This document shows, piece by piece, positions 41,226-50,262 of a stretch of DNA of 64,000 nucleotides (positions within the stretch are counted from its first letter, which is position 1; each line of letters begins with the position of its first letter). Origin of the DNA: Sphingomonas echinoides ATCC 14820 (GTDB taxonomy: Bacteria; Pseudomonadota; Alphaproteobacteria; Sphingomonadales; Sphingomonadaceae); NCBI RefSeq assembly GCF_000241465.1, contig NZ_JH584235.1, forward strand, positions 1,039,256 through 1,103,255, read 5' to 3'. A model generated the notes under the pieces. That model did no database searches, had not been told where the DNA came from, and saw only the letters and a list, made by a program, of their open reading frames with translations. The position numbers and the translations under genes are program-made.

Positions 41226-42431
41226 ATGTCAAACGCAATCCCCGCCCATGTGCCGCCCGAGCTTGTCGTCGATTTCGACATTTTCAACCCGCCAGGTGCC
41301 GACACCGACTATTTCGCCGCGTGGCAAACCCTGCAGCACGCGGACGGCGACGGGCTGGTGTGGACCACCGCCAATGGCGGACACTGGATCGCCACGCGCG
41401 GCGCAGTAGTCCGCGCCTTATGGGCCGACGCTGCCCGCCTCTCGAGCGAAGTGCTCGCCGTCACCCCAGGCCTAGGCGAGACCATGCGCCTCATCCCGCT
41501 GCAGCAGGACGGGGCCGAGCATAAGAGCTTCCGCGCCGCCGTGATGAAGGGCTTTGGCGGCCGCCACATCGTCGCGCTGGAAGCCTCGGTCACCGCGCTG
41601 GCGGAGGAGCTGATCGCCGACTTGATCCGGCGCGGCACATGCGATTTCATGCCCGATTTCGCAGAGATTCTGCCCGTCCACGTGTTCCTGTCGATGATCG
41701 ATGTGCCGGTCACCGATCGCGCCATCCTCCGGCCGCTGGGCGCGCAATTGACCCGACCTGATGGCACGATGGGGGTGGTCGAACTGCGCGATGCGGTCGA
41801 TGCCTATCTGCACCCCTACATCGCGGCGCGCCTCGCCCAGCCGGGGGACGATCTGCTCAGCCGCATCATCGCCGAACCAATCGAGGGACGCGCCTGGACG
41901 CTCGACGAAGCGATGCGGATGGCGCGCAACATCCTGTTCGCCGGGCTCGACACGGTCGCCGCGATGCTCGGCATGATCGCGATGCATCTGGCGCGACATC
42001 CTGAGGACCAGCAGTTGCTGCGCGAAAACCCAACCTTGATCCCCGCCGCCGCCGATGAACTGATGCGGCGCTACCCATCTGCCTCGGTCTCGCGCAATGC
42101 CGTGGTCGACGTGCCGGTCGGATCGCTCACCATCCGGGCTGGCGACATCGTGTATTTGCCCGGCGTGTTGCACAATCTCGATCCCGCATGTTTCGACACG
42201 CCGGAGCGGGTCGATTTCGACCGCAAGCTCAACCCGATCCACCACACGACCTTTGGCGCGGGCGCGCATCGCTGTGTCGGCGTGGGGCTGGCGCGGATGG
42301 AAGTGATCGCTTTCCTGCGCGCCTGGTTGGCCGCGATGCCGCCCTTCGCGATCGATCCGGCCCGCCCCACCACGATGCGGGCCGGCAATGTTGGTATTCT
42401 TACCAGCCTGCCGCTGGTGTGGCAGGTCTGA
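41226..42431 (+). CDS. cytochrome P450, CYP101-like
   Basis: 401 residues. Heme-binding loop 'TTFGAGAHRCVGVGLARME' with Cys350, I-helix 'FAGLDTVAAMLG' with the Asp-Thr pair, and an ExxR in 'DELMRRYP' region. The N-terminal 'VDFDIFNPPG', 'LVWTTANGGHWIATRG' and the terminal 'LPLVW' recall P450cam and the CYP101 family of Sphingomonads, which hydroxylate camphor and norisoprenoids. Subfamily and substrate need comparison. It is the last gene of the operon and normally would need a [2Fe-2S] ferredoxin and reductase; neither a putidaredoxin-type ferredoxin nor a reductase is in the window. Confidence 0.93.
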   Translation: MSNAIPAHVPPELVVDFDIFNPPGADTDYFAAWQTLQHADGDGLVWTTANGGHWIATRGAVVRALWADAARLSSEVLAVTPGLGETMRLIPLQQDGAEHKSFRAAVMKGFGGRHIVALEASVTALAEELIADLIRRGTCDFMPDFAEILPVHVFLSMIDVPVTDRAILRPLGAQLTRPDGTMGVVELRDAVDAYLHPYIAARLAQPGDDLLSRIIAEPIEGRAWTLDEAMRMARNILFAGLDTVAAMLGMIAMHLARHPEDQQLLRENPTLIPAAADELMRRYPSASVSRNAVVDVPVGSLTIRAGDIVYLPGVLHNLDPACFDTPERVDFDRKLNPIHHTTFGAGAHRCVGVGLARMEVIAFLRAWLAAMPPFAIDPARPTTMRAGNVGILTSLPLVWQV

Positions 42432-42446
42432 TCGCCGGGCCTAAGC

Positions 42447-44003
42447 TCACTCCCACTCGATCGTGCCGGGCGGCTTGCTCGTATAGTCATAGGTCACGCG
42501 GTTGATGCCCTTCACCTCATTGACGATCCGCGTCGCCACGCGCGGCAGGAAGTCGCCGGGGAATTGGAATGCCTCGGCGGTCATGCCGTCGGTCGAGGTG
42601 ACCGCGCGCAGGGCCAGCACATTGTCATAGGTGCGCCCGTCGCCCATCACGCCGACGCTGCGCACTGGCAAGAGCACGGCGAACGCCTGCCAGATCGTGT
42701 CGTACAGCCCCGCCGCGCGGATTTCCTCTAGATAGATCGCATCGGCCTTACGCAGGATGTCGCAGCGTTCCTTGGTCACTTCGCCCGGAATGCGAATCGC
42801 GAGGCCAGGTCCGGGGAACGGGTGCCGCCCGACAAACGCCTCGGTCAGCCCGAGTTCGCGGCCCAGCGCGCGGACTTCGTCCTTGAACAGTTCGCGCAGC
42901 GGCTCGACCAACTGCATGTTCATCCGCGCGGGCAGGCCGCCGACATTGTGGTGGCTCTTGATCGTCACCGACGGGCCGCCGGTGAAGCTGACGCTTTCGA
43001 TCACATCGGGGTAGAGCGTGCCCTGTGCGAGGAAATCCGCCCCGCCCACCTTCTTGGCCTCGGCCTCGAAGATGTCGATGAACGCCGCGCCGATGAACTT
43101 GCGCTTGGCCTCGGGATCGGTGACGCCCGCCAGCCCTTCGAGGAACGTCGCTTCGGCATCCACATGCACCAGCGGGATGTTGTAATGGTTGCGGAAGAGC
43201 GAGACGACCTGCTCGGCCTCGCCACTGCGCATCAAGCCGTGGTCGACGAAGACGCAGGTGAGCTGATCGCCAATCGCCTCATGGATCAGCACGGCGGCGA
43301 CCGCACTGTCGACACCGCCCGACAGGCCGCAAATCACGCGCCCCTTGCCGACCTGCGCACGGATCTCGGCGATCTTGGCGGCGCGGAACTCGGCCATCGT
43401 CCAGTCGCCGGTCAAACCGCAGACGTGTCGCGCGAAATTGGCGATCAGCTTGGCACCGTCGGGGGTGTGCGCCACTTCCATGTGGAATTGCGTGGCGTAA
43501 TAGTGGCGCGCTTCGTCGGCGACCACCGCAATCGGCGAACCGGGGCTGACCGCGACCGGGCGGAAGCCGGGGGCAAGCGCGGTCACCTTGTCGCCATGGC
43601 TCATCCACACCGTATGTTTCTCGCCCGGCTGCCACACGCCGTCGAACAGCGCGCAATGGTCGGTCACCTCGATCACGGCATGGCCGAATTCGCCGCTTTC
43701 GCCGAGCGTTACGGTGCCGCCCAATTGGTGCATCAGCACTTGCTGACCATAGCAAATGCCCATGATCGGCACGCCGCTATCGAGAATTGCCTGCGGGATG
43801 CGCGGCGATCCTTCCTCCAGAACCGAGGCCGGGCTGCCCGAGAGGATCACACCCTTGGGGTTCATCCGGGCGAAGGCCGCATCGGCGGTGGTGAACGGGG
43901 CGATCTCGCTGTAGACGCCAGCCTCCCGCACGCGCCGTGCGATCAATTGCGTTACCTGGCTGCCGAAATCGACGATGAGGATGGAGTCGGTCTGATGGGT
44001 CAT
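42447..44003 (-). CDS. guaA: GMP synthase (glutamine-hydrolysing)
   Basis: 518 residues. It makes GMP from XMP, ATP and glutamine in the cytoplasm. The N-terminal class I amidotransferase has '[20 protein letters not shown]', nucleophile Cys in '[10 protein letters not shown]' and the His-Glu pair in '[10 protein letters not shown]'. The ATP-pyrophosphatase P-loop is '[12 protein letters not shown]', and the C-terminal dimerisation domain ends '[15 protein letters not shown]', the conserved GuaA terminus. ATG 44003 matches family starts. Its end faces the P450 gene after only 15 bases, marking the boundary between the island and housekeeping genes. Confidence 0.98.
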   Translation of the reverse strand: MTHQTDSILIVDFGSQVTQLIARRVREAGVYSEIAPFTTADAAFARMNPKGVILSGSPASVLEEGSPRIPQAILDSGVPIMGICYGQQVLMHQLGGTVTLGESGEFGHAVIEVTDHCALFDGVWQPGEKHTVWMSHGDKVTALAPGFRPVAVSPGSPIAVVADEARHYYATQFHMEVAHTPDGAKLIANFARHVCGLTGDWTMAEFRAAKIAEIRAQVGKGRVICGLSGGVDSAVAAVLIHEAIGDQLTCVFVDHGLMRSGEAEQVVSLFRNHYNIPLVHVDAEATFLEGLAGVTDPEAKRKFIGAAFIDIFEAEAKKVGGADFLAQGTLYPDVIESVSFTGGPSVTIKSHHNVGGLPARMNMQLVEPLRELFKDEVRALGRELGLTEAFVGRHPFPGPGLAIRIPGEVTKERCDILRKADAIYLEEIRAAGLYDTIWQAFAVLLPVRSVGVMGDGRTYDNVLALRAVTSTDGMTAEAFQFPGDFLPRVATRIVNEVKGINRVTYDYTSKPPGTIEWE

Positions 44004-44052
44004 GCGGCCAGATAGCAGATACGCGCCGTGGGGGAAGAGCTTTGGGGGCCAT

Positions 44053-45162
44053 ATGAACGACAAGCGGGATATGAAAGCGGTCGCGCGCGCTGGCTTCGAG
44101 CCCATGGTGGAGGCGGCGGGGAGAGATGGCCGCAAACTGGCGGGGCTCGCCGGGCTCGCATCGAAGATCGGACTGCGCGGCCGGGTCTATCCGCTGGCGA
44201 CCGAAGCGCGCGCGCTGGCCCCCGATGACGGGGAGGTCGCCGCACGCACCCAACAATTGATCGGGCAAAGCGTGCCGCGCTGGCATTTCAACATGCTGCG
44301 CGACGAACCGCGCAACGCCGCCTTCGACGCCGCGATCCGGCGCGCGGTGACGCCGGGCACGCATGTACTCGACATTGGCGCGGGCAGCGGCCTGCTGTCG
44401 ATGATGGCGGCGCGCGCCGGGGCGGGCCGCGTGGTCGCATGCGAGGAAAACCCGGCGATCGCCGATTCCGCGAGGCGCATCGTCGCCGCCAATGGCTATG
44501 CCGACCGCATCCGCGTCGTCACCGGCAATTCGACCGAGCTCGAACTCGAATCGGATCTCGAAGGCCATGCCGATGTGATCGTATCCGAAATCGTCTCGAA
44601 CAATTTGCTGGCCGAGGGCGTGCTGACCACGCTGGCCGACGCGGCATCACGGCTGCTGGCACCGGGCGGACAGATGATCCCGATGGGCGGCGCGGTGATG
44701 GTCGCGCTGGCCAATTGGGGTGCCGCCACGAGAACGCACATGGCAGAGGTCGCCGGGTTCGATCTCGACGGCTTCAACGCGCTGGCGCAGGTGCCGCGCA
44801 ATGTCGCGGTCAGCGACGCGACGCTCACGCTGCACAGCACGCCTGCGGCGTTGCTGTCGTTCGACTTCACCGGCAAGGCCGCGCGCGAACCGCATCGCGG
44901 GGCGGCGACGCTGGTCAGCGACGGCACGCCCGTCAGCGGGATCGTGCAGTGGATCCGGCTCGATCTGGATGCCGAGGCCAGCTATGAAAACCGCCCCGGC
45001 CCCGACGCCAAGTCGCATTGGGGCGCGCAATTCTATCCGTTCGACGCGCCGCTTGATCTTGCAGCCGGGACCGAGTTGCGCGTCGTCGGGGTGCATGACG
45101 GACACCAATTATTGGTATGGCGCGAGGATAGGTGCCCGAGGTCTGAGCTGCCGTCGTCGTAA
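44053..45162 (+). CDS. PRMT-like class I methyltransferase
   Basis: About 369 residues. AdoMet-binding motif I '[19 protein letters not shown]', motif post I '[12 protein letters not shown]', and a '[14 protein letters not shown]' loop that resembles the double-E loop of protein arginine methyltransferases, especially PRMT7-like proteins. A beta-barrel-like C-terminal half follows. The target (a protein arginine or another substrate) is not established. It is divergent from guaA over a short gap of 49 bases. ATG 44053 begins the conserved part. Confidence 0.8.
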   Translation: MNDKRDMKAVARAGFEPMVEAAGRDGRKLAGLAGLASKIGLRGRVYPLATEARALAPDDGEVAARTQQLIGQSVPRWHFNMLRDEPRNAAFDAAIRRAVTPGTHVLDIGAGSGLLSMMAARAGAGRVVACEENPAIADSARRIVAANGYADRIRVVTGNSTELELESDLEGHADVIVSEIVSNNLLAEGVLTTLADAASRLLAPGGQMIPMGGAVMVALANWGAATRTHMAEVAGFDLDGFNALAQVPRNVAVSDATLTLHSTPAALLSFDFTGKAAREPHRGAATLVSDGTPVSGIVQWIRLDLDAEASYENRPGPDAKSHWGAQFYPFDAPLDLAAGTELRVVGVHDGHQLLVWREDRCPRSELPSS

Positions 45163-45180
45163 CGCTTCCTCTCGCTGCTG

Positions 45181-45203
45181 GGCCCCGGCCTCCGCCGGGG
45201 ACG
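45181..45203. repeat. GC-rich palindromic repeat (single copy)
   Basis: GGCCCCGGCC-TCC-GCCGGGGACG lies between the convergent ends of the methyltransferase and prolyl oligopeptidase genes. It matches, with few changes, the two arms of the inverted repeat at 48022-48109, so it belongs to the same dispersed REP-like family. Confidence 0.65.
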
Positions 45204-45221
45204 CCAGGAGTTAGCGCCGCT

Positions 45222-47348
45222 TCACTCCACCGGCTTGACCGTTAGCCCCGTCCACTTCGCCGCAAACGCCCAGGCGTCGGCGGTTTCGGCGATCACCTTG
45301 TCGGTCGGCTTGCCCGACCCATGCCCGGCACGCGTCTCGATCCGCACCAGGCGCGGCTTGGGGCCCAGGTCGAGCGATTGCAGCATTGCGGTATATTTGA
45401 AGGTATGCCCCGGCACGACGCGGTCATCGGTGTCGGCAGTCTCGGCCAGGATCGCCGGGTACGCCTTGCCCGCACGGATATTGTGATAGGGCGAATAGGC
45501 GTAGAGCGTCTTGAAATCGGCTTCCTTCGAGGGATAGCCATAGTCATCGACCCAATAGCGCCCGGCGGTGAAGCGATCGAAGCGCAGCATGTCCATCACG
45601 CCCACCGCAGGCAAAGCCGCCGCGAACAGGTCCGGACGCTGATTGGTCACCGCGCCCACCAGCAACCCGCCATTCGACCCGCCCTGGATGACAAGCTGAT
45701 CCTTGCCGGTCACCCCTTGTGCCTTCAGATATTCGCCCGCCGCGATGAAATCGTCGAACACATTCTGCTTGTTGGCCAACCGGCCGCCATCGTGCCACGC
45801 CTTGCCATATTCGCCGCCGCCGCGAATGTTGGCGACCGCCAGCACCCCGCCCTGCTCCAGCCACGCCAACCGCGTTGCCGAGAAGGCCGGCGTCACCGAG
45901 ATGTTGAAACCGCCATAGGCATAAAGCAGCGTCGGCGCCGGGCCGCTCACATCCTTGCGGCGGACGATGAACATCGGCACCTGCGTGCCGTCCTTGGACG
46001 CATAGAAGCGCTGCTCGACGGTGTACCGCGCAGGATCGAACGCCACCTTCGGCGCGGCCCAGGGCGTCGCCTGCCCGGTCTTCACGTCATAGCGATAGAT
46101 CGTCGTCGGCGTGGCGAAGCTGGTGAAGGCAAAGAAGGTCTCAGGATCGCCCTCCTCGCCACCAAAGCCCCCGGCCGCGCCGATGCCGGGCAGCGGGACC
46201 ACGCCATCGGGCTTTCCGTCCAGCGTATAGCGGCGGATCTCGCTCTTCACATCGGCGAGGTACGAGACCAAGAGCTTGCCGCCGACCAGCGAGGCCCCGT
46301 CGAGCACATCCTTGCCCTGCGCGACGAGTTCCTGCTCCGGCACTTCGGCCGAGCGCGCATAGAGATTGGTCGCGACGATCCGGCCGCGCGGCGCATTCTT
46401 GTTGGTTACCCAATAGAAAGTGCCGCCGACATTGCCGGCCAAGCTCCACTCATAGTCCAGCCCCTTGAAGATCGTGCGCGGGACGGGCTTGGGCGCGGTC
46501 AGGTCGATCACGGTGATCTGATAGCGGTTGTCGGTGCCTTCATGCGTGGTGATGACCAGCCATTTGCCATCGTCGGTCACTTGCGCGGTGTGGCCGAGCT
46601 TGGGGCTCTCGGGCGTCGCGTAGATCAGCGGGTCGGCCGCCTGCGCGGTGCCGAGCTTGTGGAAATAGATTTGCTGATTCTCGTTCAGCGCCTGGAACTT
46701 GGCCCCCGCCGCAGGCGCTGCAAAGCGCGAATAATAGAAGCCCGAGCCATCCTTCGCCCAGGCCAGGCCAGAGAATTTCACCCACTCGATCGTGTCCGAC
46801 ACCGCGCCCGTTGCCACGTCGAGCACCTTGACCGTGCGCCAATCGGTGCCGCCGTCCTGCACCGCATAAGCGAGCTTCTTGCCGTCCTCGGACGGGCTCC
46901 ATTCGGCAAGCGCGGTCGCGCCGTCCTTCGACCAGCCATTGGGGTCGATCAGCACCCGCCCCGCGCCGTCGACGCTGTCGCGCACATAGAGCACCGCCTG
47001 GTTCTGCAAGCCGCTATTGTGGGTGTAGAAATAGTGGCCGCCCTTCTTCACCGGCACGCCGAAACGCTCATAATCGAGCAATGTCTTCAACCGCGCCGCA
47101 AAGATATCGCGGCCGGGCAGTGTCGCCAGATAGGCGTTGGTGAGCGCGTTCTCGTCCGCGACCCATTTGGCGACCTCGGCATCGGTGCGCACATCGTTTT
47201 CGAGCCAACGATACGGATCGGCGACCTTTACGCCGAACTGTTCGTCGACCTGGGTCACGCGGCGGGTTTCGGGATAGTGCATGGTCTGGGCCTGTAGTTG
47301 CGCGGGAGCCGCGAGAACGAGAGCAATCAGCGGCAGGGTCAAGCGCAT
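45222..47348 (-). CDS. exported prolyl oligopeptidase (S9A family)
   Basis: About 708 residues. A signal peptide ('LTLPLIALVLAAPAQLQAQ') sends it to the periplasm. The N-terminal beta-propeller region ('YPETRRVTQVDEQFGVKVAD', 'DPYRWLEND') is followed by an alpha/beta hydrolase domain with the nucleophile Ser in 'IQGGSNGGLLVGAV', Asp in 'ADTDDRVVPGHT' and His in 'TRAGHGSGKPTDK'. It hydrolyses short peptides after proline. ATG 47348 is chosen because it starts the signal peptide; the open frame to 47378 runs into the rplQ terminator. Confidence 0.95.
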   Translation of the reverse strand: MRLTLPLIALVLAAPAQLQAQTMHYPETRRVTQVDEQFGVKVADPYRWLENDVRTDAEVAKWVADENALTNAYLATLPGRDIFAARLKTLLDYERFGVPVKKGGHYFYTHNSGLQNQAVLYVRDSVDGAGRVLIDPNGWSKDGATALAEWSPSEDGKKLAYAVQDGGTDWRTVKVLDVATGAVSDTIEWVKFSGLAWAKDGSGFYYSRFAAPAAGAKFQALNENQQIYFHKLGTAQAADPLIYATPESPKLGHTAQVTDDGKWLVITTHEGTDNRYQITVIDLTAPKPVPRTIFKGLDYEWSLAGNVGGTFYWVTNKNAPRGRIVATNLYARSAEVPEQELVAQGKDVLDGASLVGGKLLVSYLADVKSEIRRYTLDGKPDGVVPLPGIGAAGGFGGEEGDPETFFAFTSFATPTTIYRYDVKTGQATPWAAPKVAFDPARYTVEQRFYASKDGTQVPMFIVRRKDVSGPAPTLLYAYGGFNISVTPAFSATRLAWLEQGGVLAVANIRGGGEYGKAWHDGGRLANKQNVFDDFIAAGEYLKAQGVTGKDQLVIQGGSNGGLLVGAVTNQRPDLFAAALPAVGVMDMLRFDRFTAGRYWVDDYGYPSKEADFKTLYAYSPYHNIRAGKAYPAILAETADTDDRVVPGHTFKYTAMLQSLDLGPKPRLVRIETRAGHGSGKPTDKVIAETADAWAFAAKWTGLTVKPVE

Positions 47349-47364
47349 GTAGGGCTCCAAAACG

Positions 47365-47398
47365 AAAAAAGGAGCCACACTCTACCGAGTGCGGCTCC
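47365..47398 (-). terminator. Rho-independent terminator at the end of the ribosomal superoperon
   Basis: GGAGCC-C/A-CACTC arms (47371-47381 and 47386-47398, one mismatch) with a four-base loop, followed on the minus strand by a T-run of six (47365-47370). It lies about 120 bases after the rplQ stop and just before the prolyl oligopeptidase start, so it closes the ribosomal transcript. Confidence 0.9.
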
Positions 47399-47519
47399 TT
47401 TCTCAATGTCTTGATCGCTTTACCGCCACATCCGCGTCGTGGCAAAGCCACGCCGTCGAACGGCGCTTTATGCGCCGTCGGCCGGACGAGGCGGAAAGCG
47501 GTACTTAGCTACGCTAAGC

Positions 47520-47942
47520 TCACGCCGCCTCGTCATACTCACCGTCATTCAGCACCGGGCCCGAATCCTGGCCCTTGGCGCTGACGTCGCGGTCGACGAA
47601 TTCGATGATCGCCATCGGCGATGCGTCCGACAGGCGGATGCCGGCCTTGATGATGCGGGTGTAGCCGCCGTTACGATCGGCATAGCGCGTCGCCAGAACG
47701 TCGAACAGCTTGACCAGCTGCGCATCGTCGAGCAGCCGCGCGTGCGCCAGGCGACGGTTGGACAGGCCACCCTTCTTCGCCAGCGTGATCAGCTTCTCGA
47801 CATAAGGACGCAGTTCCTTCGCCTTGGCGACGGTGGTGGTGATCTGCTCGTGCTTGATGAGGGCAGCGGACATGTTGCGGAACAACGCGATGCGATGTGC
47901 CGAGGTACGCTGCAGTTTACGACCGCCTACGCGATGACGCAT
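47520..47942 (-). CDS. rplQ: 50S ribosomal protein L17
   Basis: 140 residues. '[20 protein letters not shown]' is the L17 N-terminus, followed by '[20 protein letters not shown]' and 'YTRIIKAG'. A C-terminal extension ('[19 protein letters not shown]') is usual in alphaproteobacteria. It is the last gene of the ribosomal superoperon and is separated from rpoA by 171 bases that contain a palindromic repeat. Confidence 0.98.
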   Translation of the reverse strand: MRHRVGGRKLQRTSAHRIALFRNMSAALIKHEQITTTVAKAKELRPYVEKLITLAKKGGLSNRRLAHARLLDDAQLVKLFDVLATRYADRNGGYTRIIKAGIRLSDASPMAIIEFVDRDVSAKGQDSGPVLNDGEYDEAA

Positions 47943-48021
47943 GATAATTTCCTTCGTTCGTTAAGGGGCCGTTTGACGGAACCCCAGACCAGGTGGGGAC
48001 GGTTTGCCCACCCAATGTTTC

Positions 48022-48109
48022 CGTCGCCCCGGCGGAGGCCGGGGCCGTTAGCTATGGGGCACTTGCTCCGCAAAATTGCGGAGCGGCCCCGGCCTTCGCC
48101 GGGGCGACG
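48022..48109. repeat. 88-base inverted repeat of REP-like GC elements between rpoA and rplQ
   Basis: Arms at 48022-48046 and 48085-48109 match as reverse complements in 24 of 25 positions (CGTCGCCCCGGC... ). Inside lies a perfect nine-base stem (48065-48073 with 48076-48084). A single arm recurs at 45181-45203. The whole can fold into a cruciform or a large mRNA hairpin between the two co-directional genes. Confidence 0.8.
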
Positions 48110-48113
48110 TGCC

Positions 48114-49181
48114 TTAACCCATAATCTCTTGTTCAAGCTTCTTGGCCATCTCTTCGATGTTCTCAGGCGGCCAGCCCGGGATTTCCATACCCAGGCGGAG
48201 GCCCATCGAAGAGAGCACTTCCTTGATCTCGTTGAGCGACTTGCGGCCGAAGTTCGGCGTACGCAGCATCTCGGCTTCGGTCTTTTGGACCAGATCGCCA
48301 ATATAGATGATGTTGTCGTTCTTGAGGCAGTTGGCCGAGCGCACCGACAGTTCTAGCTCGTCGACCTTCTTGAGCAGGTAGCGGTTGATCTGCTGCGTGT
48401 CGCCAGCGACTTCGCCACCGGTTGCCGCCGGAGCAGCATGGCCGATCGGCGCTGCCCGCGTGACCGACGAGTCGTCGAAGTGGACGAACAAAGCGAGCTG
48501 GTCCTGCAGGATGCGACCGGCATAGCCGACGGCGTCCTCAGGGCTGATCGTGCCGTCGGTCTCGACCGTCAGCGTCAGCTTGTCATAATCGAGTTCCTGC
48601 CCAACGCGGGTGTTCTCGACCTTGTAGCTGACCTGCTTGACCGGCGAATACAGCGCATCGACCGGGATCAGGCCGATCGGCGCATCGGCCGGACGGTTGG
48701 CCACGGCTGCGACATAGCCCTTACCGACATCGGCGGTCAGTTCCATGTTCAGCGTCGCGCCATCGTCGAGGTGGCACAGCACCAGCGCCGGGTTCATCAC
48801 TTCGATGTCGCCCGAAACCGCAATGTCGCCTGCCTTGACCGGGCCAGGGCCCGTTGCTGAAAGCTGGAGACGCTTCGGCCCCTCGCCTTGCATGCGCAGC
48901 GCGATTTGCTTCACGTTCAGCACGATGTCGGTCACGTCCTCGCGAACGCCGGCGAGCGAGGAGAATTCATGCAGAACGTTCTCGATCTTGATCGAGGTAA
49001 CGGCGGCACCCTGCAGCGAGGACAGCAGCACGCGACGCAGCGCGTTGCCCAGCGTCAGGCCAAAGCCTCGCTCCAGCGGCTCGGCGATGAAGGTCGCCTT
49101 GCGCTTGCCGTCTCCGCCGGGCTTCTTTTCGAGGCCGGACGGCTTCTTCAATTCCTGCCAGTTCTTTGCATTGACGGACAT
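48114..49181 (-). CDS. rpoA: RNA polymerase alpha subunit
   Basis: 355 residues. The N-terminal assembly domain has '[20 protein letters not shown]' and '[20 protein letters not shown]'. The C-terminal DNA- and activator-binding domain is '[20 protein letters not shown]' with '[20 protein letters not shown]'. Its place after rpsK and before rplQ is the classical alpha-operon order; rpsD (S4) is absent from the operon, as in other alphaproteobacteria. Confidence 0.99.
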   Translation of the reverse strand: MSVNAKNWQELKKPSGLEKKPGGDGKRKATFIAEPLERGFGLTLGNALRRVLLSSLQGAAVTSIKIENVLHEFSSLAGVREDVTDIVLNVKQIALRMQGEGPKRLQLSATGPGPVKAGDIAVSGDIEVMNPALVLCHLDDGATLNMELTADVGKGYVAAVANRPADAPIGLIPVDALYSPVKQVSYKVENTRVGQELDYDKLTLTVETDGTISPEDAVGYAGRILQDQLALFVHFDDSSVTRAAPIGHAAPAATGGEVAGDTQQINRYLLKKVDELELSVRSANCLKNDNIIYIGDLVQKTEAEMLRTPNFGRKSLNEIKEVLSSMGLRLGMEIPGWPPENIEEMAKKLEQEIMG

Positions 49182-49276
49182 AGGCTATCCCTTGGTTTTG
49201 GGCCGGAATGGGGCAATCCCGGCCATATATGAATCGAACCGTGCAGCGCGATCAACCGCGCACGGCCGAGACGAAG

Positions 49277-49666
49277 TCAGACGCGACGACGCTTGGACGG
49301 GCGAACGCCGTTGTGCGGGATCGAGGTCACGTCACGGATCGAAGTGATCTGGAAGCCGACCGCTTGCAGCGCGCGCAGCGCCGACTCACGGCCCGAACCG
49401 GGGCCCTTCACTTCGACTTCGAGCGTGCGCACGCCATGTTCGGCGGCCTTCTTGCCGGCGTCTTCCGCTGCGACCTGCGCGGCGTACGGAGTCGACTTGC
49501 GCGAGCCCTTAAAGCCCATTGCGCCAGCCGACGACCACGAAATCGCGTTGCCCTGGGCATCGGTGATCGTGATCATGGTGTTGTTGAAACTTGCGTTCAC
49601 ATGGGCGACGCCCGAGGTGATGTTCTTGCGTTCGCGGCGCTTAATGCGCTGTGGTTCACGTGCCAT
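49277..49666 (-). CDS. rpsK: 30S ribosomal protein S11
   Basis: 129 residues. '[20 protein letters not shown]', '[20 protein letters not shown]', '[20 protein letters not shown]' and '[20 protein letters not shown]' give the complete S11. Located between rpsM and rpoA, with a 95-base gap before rpoA. Confidence 0.99.
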   Translation of the reverse strand: MAREPQRIKRRERKNITSGVAHVNASFNNTMITITDAQGNAISWSSAGAMGFKGSRKSTPYAAQVAAEDAGKKAAEHGVRTLEVEVKGPGSGRESALRALQAVGFQITSIRDVTSIPHNGVRPSKRRRV

Positions 49667-49721
49667 TGTCTGTCCCTAATCCTTCGTCGAGGAGCGAGCC
49701 GCGGTCACCCGCGGCTCAAGC

Positions 49722-50090
49722 TCACTTCTTCTTACCGGCGATCGGCTTGGCCTTGCCCTTGCGAGTGCGCGCATTGGTATGCGTGCGCTGGCCACGAACC
49801 GGCAGCCCCTTGCGATGGCGCAGGCCGCGATAGCAGGCCAGATCCATCAGGCGCTTGATGTTCATCGCAACCTGGCGACGAAGATCACCCTCGACGGTAT
49901 AGTCGGCGTCGATGGTTTCGCGGATGTGGAGGACTTCCTGGTCGGTCAGGTCCTGCACGCGCGCGGTCATCGGGATGCCGAGCTTGGTGACGATTTCCTT
50001 GGCCTTGGTGTCGCCAATGCCGTGAATGTAGGTGAGCGCAATAACAACGCGCTTGTTGGTCGGGATGTTGACCCCGGCGATACGTGCCAT
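49722..50090 (-). CDS. rpsM: 30S ribosomal protein S13
   Basis: 122 residues: '[20 protein letters not shown]', '[13 protein letters not shown]', and the C-terminal basic '[20 protein letters not shown]'. ATG 50090 matches the family start; an in-frame start at 50111 is not conserved. It is the first gene of an alpha-operon-like unit and is preceded by a promoter candidate and a structured leader, because a two-component system separates it from adk. Confidence 0.98.
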   Translation of the reverse strand: MARIAGVNIPTNKRVVIALTYIHGIGDTKAKEIVTKLGIPMTARVQDLTDQEVLHIRETIDADYTVEGDLRRQVAMNIKRLMDLACYRGLRHRKGLPVRGQRTHTNARTRKGKAKPIAGKKK

Positions 50091-50157
50091 GAACTTGTTC
50101 TCCTGCTCCACAGGGTGCGCATGGCTGCGGACCCCATCTCATCGCGTTGCCTACCGT

Positions 50158-50224
50158 AACGCACGACACCGGCGAGCGCAAACATGCGCCGCCGGAGACC
50201 GGTGTTTCGGAATAGCGGTGCGTT
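50158..50224 (-). promoter_or_regulatory. nested inverted repeats in the rpsM upstream region
   Basis: Three nested pairs: AACGCAC (50158-50164) with GTGCGTT (50218-50224), ACACCGG (50166-50172) with CCGGTGT (50199-50205), and GCGCA (50176-50180) with TGCGC (50185-50189). The two inner stems lie within the probable 5' leader of rpsM; the outer one overlaps the -10 region. An autoregulatory ribosomal-protein leader is possible but no known class was matched. Confidence 0.45.
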
Positions 50225-50248
50225 AAGACCCGACTCACCCGCTGTCAA
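50220..50248 (-). promoter_or_regulatory. sigma70-type promoter candidate for rpsM-rpsK-rpoA-rplQ
   Basis: On the minus strand a perfect -35 TTGACA (50248-50243) is followed by a 17-base spacer and TAACGC (50225-50220) as a weak -10. It lies 14 bases after the histidine kinase stop codon, giving the alpha-operon genes their own start about 120 bases before rpsM. Confidence 0.5.
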
Positions 50249-50262
50249 GCGCCCGATCGCGA

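Noticed and set aside
45321..47297. A 658-codon plus-strand open frame opposite the prolyl oligopeptidase
   Set aside because: The minus strand encodes signal peptide and the Ser/Asp/His triad; the plus frame has no domain.
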